Below, piece after piece: positions 62,407-64,000 of a stretch of DNA of 64,000 nt. The notes under the pieces were generated by a model. It saw only the letters and a list, made by a program, of their open reading frames with translations. It did no database searches and was not told where the DNA came from. Source of the stretch: Nocardiopsis sp. FIRDI 009 (GTDB lineage Bacteria > Actinomycetota > Actinomycetes > Streptosporangiales > Streptosporangiaceae); NCBI RefSeq assembly GCF_003386285.1, contig NZ_QPNC01000009.1, forward strand, positions 372,001-436,000, given 5' to 3'. Position 1 is the stretch's first letter. The number at the start of each line of letters is the position of its first letter. The translations under genes and the position numbers were made by a program.

Positions 62407-64000
62407 CTACTCCGCGCGCCAGCCGCCCTGGCGGTCGGCGAGGTTGAGCGCGGTGGTCACCAGCGGCACGTGGCTGAACGCCTGCGGGAAGTTGCCGACC
62501 TGGCGACCGGCGTGCGGGTCCCACTCCTCGGCGAGCAGCCCCAGGTCGTTGCGGAGCGACAGCAACCGCTCGAACAGCTCCCTGGCCTCCTCCTGGCGGC
62601 CGATGGACAGCAGGGCGTTGGCCATCCAGAAGCTGCACGCCAGGAAGGCGCCCTCGTCCCCGGGCAGCTTGTCGGCGGAGGTCTCCAGGTCGGTGCGGTA
62701 CCGCAGCACGAAACCGTCGACCATGAGGTCCTTGCGGATCGCCTCGATGGTGCCGATCACGCGCGGGTCGTCGTAGGGCAGGAAGCCCACCTCGGGGATG
62801 AGCAGCAGCGCCGCGTCCAGTTCCTTGCTGCCGTAGTACTGGGTGAAGGTGTTGCGGTGCGGGTCGTAGCCGTACTCGCACACCTCGGCGTGGATGGTGT
62901 CGCGCAGGGCCCGCCACCGTTCGATGGGGCCCTCCTTGCCGAACTCCTCGATGCTGCGCACCGCCCGGTCGGCCGCCACCCAGGCCATCACCTTGGAGTG
63001 CACGAAGTGCTGGCGCGGGCCGCGCACCTCCCACAGGCCCTCGTCGGGTTCGTCCCAGCACCACTCCAGGTAGTTCACCAGTGAGCGCTGGAGCCCCCAC
63101 AGGTAGTCGCCGCCGCGAATGTTGGACCGGCGGGCCAGGTGCAGCACGTCCATGACCTCGCCGTACACGTCGAGCTGGTACTGGCCGACCGCCGCGTTGC
63201 CGATCCGTACCGGCCGCGACGCCTCGTACCCGGGCAGCCAGTCGGCCTCCCACTCGGTCAGCCTCCGCTCCCCGCGGATGCCGTACATGATCTGCATGAG
63301 CTGCGGCTCACCGGCCACCGCCCGGACCAGCCACTCACGCCAGGCGAAGGCCTCCTCCTTGTACCCGGAGCGGATCAGCGCCTCCAGGGTGATGGTCGCG
63401 TCCCGCAGCCAGCAGTACCGGTAGTCCCAGTTGCGCACCCCGCCGATCTCCTCGGGCAGCGAGGTGGTGGGGGCGGCCACGATCCCGCCGGTGGGCCGGT
63501 AGGTGAGGGCCTTGAGCACGATGAGGGAGCGCACGACCGCCTCGCGGTAGGGGCCGTCGTAGGTGCACTGGTCGACCCACTTCTCCCAGAACCGCTCGGT
63601 CCGCGACAGCGCCTTCTCCGCGTCCAGGTGGTCGGACTCCTCCACCTGCGAGGGGTGCCAGGTCATCACGAACGGCACGCGCTGACCCGCGGTGACGGTG
63701 AAGGAGGCGTCGTGGGTGAAGTTGTGGCCCTGGAGGGCGACGGGCGCGCTCAGCCAGATGGCGTCGGGCCCGGCGATGGCGACCAGTTCGGTTCCGGCGC
63801 GGTGCATCCACGGCACCACGTGGCCGTAGTCGAACCGGATCCGCATGGTGGTCTCCATCCGGACCGATCCGCTGATCCCCTCGACGATGCGCACGATGTG
63901 CGGTGCTCCGCCGCGCGGCGGCATGAAGTCGATGACCCGCACGCTCCCGGTGTCGGTGTCCCACTCCGACTCCAGGATCAGCGTCTCCCCCCGGTACCGA
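62407..64000 (-). CDS. Glycoside hydrolase family 15 protein (trehalase/glucoamylase), 5' end outside window
   Basis: C-terminal 530 residues; the frame is open to the window edge (RYRGETLILESEWDTDTG precedes the first internal start). The N-terminal trehalase-like domain is partly present, followed by the (alpha/alpha)6 barrel: GGVRNWDYRYCWLRDATITL, MYGIRGERRLTEWEADWLPG, LWEVRGPRQHFVHSKVMAWV and LLAEEWDPHAGRQVGNFPQA, the last with the catalytic base region of GH15. Actinobacterial homologues are mostly trehalases. Confidence 0.92.
   Translation of the reverse strand, partial: RYRGETLILESEWDTDTGSVRVIDFMPPRGGAPHIVRIVEGISGSVRMETTMRIRFDYGHVVPWMHRAGTELVAIAGPDAIWLSAPVALQGHNFTHDASFTVTAGQRVPFVMTWHPSQVEESDHLDAEKALSRTERFWEKWVDQCTYDGPYREAVVRSLIVLKALTYRPTGGIVAAPTTSLPEEIGGVRNWDYRYCWLRDATITLEALIRSGYKEEAFAWREWLVRAVAGEPQLMQIMYGIRGERRLTEWEADWLPGYEASRPVRIGNAAVGQYQLDVYGEVMDVLHLARRSNIRGGDYLWGLQRSLVNYLEWCWDEPDEGLWEVRGPRQHFVHSKVMAWVAADRAVRSIEEFGKEGPIERWRALRDTIHAEVCEYGYDPHRNTFTQYYGSKELDAALLLIPEVGFLPYDDPRVIGTIEAIRKDLMVDGFVLRYRTDLETSADKLPGDEGAFLACSFWMANALLSIGRQEEARELFERLLSLRNDLGLLAEEWDPHAGRQVGNFPQAFSHVPLVTTALNLADRQGGWRAE

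Overview
The window is very GC-rich DNA with frequent GTG starts, translationally coupled 1-50 nt gene overlaps and perfect hairpin terminators without T-runs. With the gene order scpB-rluB-aroH-tyrA-cmk-der and many LysR/TetR/PucR regulators, this points to an actinomycete chromosome. A Nocardiopsis-like member of the Streptosporangiales is my best guess, but no marker gene here fixes the genus.

Layout. 1-6916 is a conserved housekeeping block: chromosome segregation (scpB), 23S rRNA pseudouridylation (rluB with a very long RD/RGG tail), aromatic amino acid synthesis (aroH, tyrA), CMP kinase, the ribosome GTPase Der and a DUF523 protein. 7082-16831 is an integration hot spot. It has two near-identical tRNA-Pro(GGG) genes and a third partial copy. 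A 5.1-kb island lies between the first tRNA and the partial copy. It carries frameshifted integrase and excisionase genes, an XRE-TPR regulator with two divergent small genes, and a markedly AT-rich HNH nuclease gene. An integrase remnant lies beside the second tRNA. An efflux pump/TetR pair, a secreted coiled-coil wall protein and a hydrolase sit between the repeats.

17.1-36 kb is accessory metabolism and regulation: flavodoxin-like reductase, secreted crystallin-fold protein, two class A beta-lactamase-family genes around a LysR gene, LysR/EamA exporter pair, a broken PfkB kinase, a folP / LigB-like / RibD-C-like operon, PrsW protease, SDR, PNPOx-like protein, VOC protein with a divergent CGNR regulator, and two aldo/keto reductases. 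36.1-40.1 kb holds a convergent pair: a STAND/TPR-like protein with a degenerate P-loop, and a glycosyltransferase-like protein whose gene contains nine perfect 7-bp repeats (a possible phase-variation switch). 40.2-44.4 kb is sulfur acquisition: a MetQ-like lipoprotein and a SsuA/B/C-like ABC operon, each preceded by the same 15-bp palindrome.

44.4-54.2 kb contains GlcG/HbpS-like, HxlR/oxidoreductase, Dps, P450, PucR, AKR, Rid-like, EamA/TetR and sulfotransferase genes. 54.4-58.5 kb is a Sir2 deacetylase converging on and overlapping a 1123-residue NACHT protein, a plausible antiphage sensor. After uracil-DNA glycosylase comes a compact cyclodipeptide cluster (59.95-62.35 kb): cyclodipeptide synthase, coupled P450 and a beta-sandwich NPCBM-like protein. 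The window ends inside a GH15 trehalase/glucoamylase gene.

The most interesting items are the cyclodipeptide operon with its unusual third gene, the heptanucleotide repeat, the NACHT/Sir2 and STAND loci, and the decaying tRNA-Pro island with its HNH cargo.
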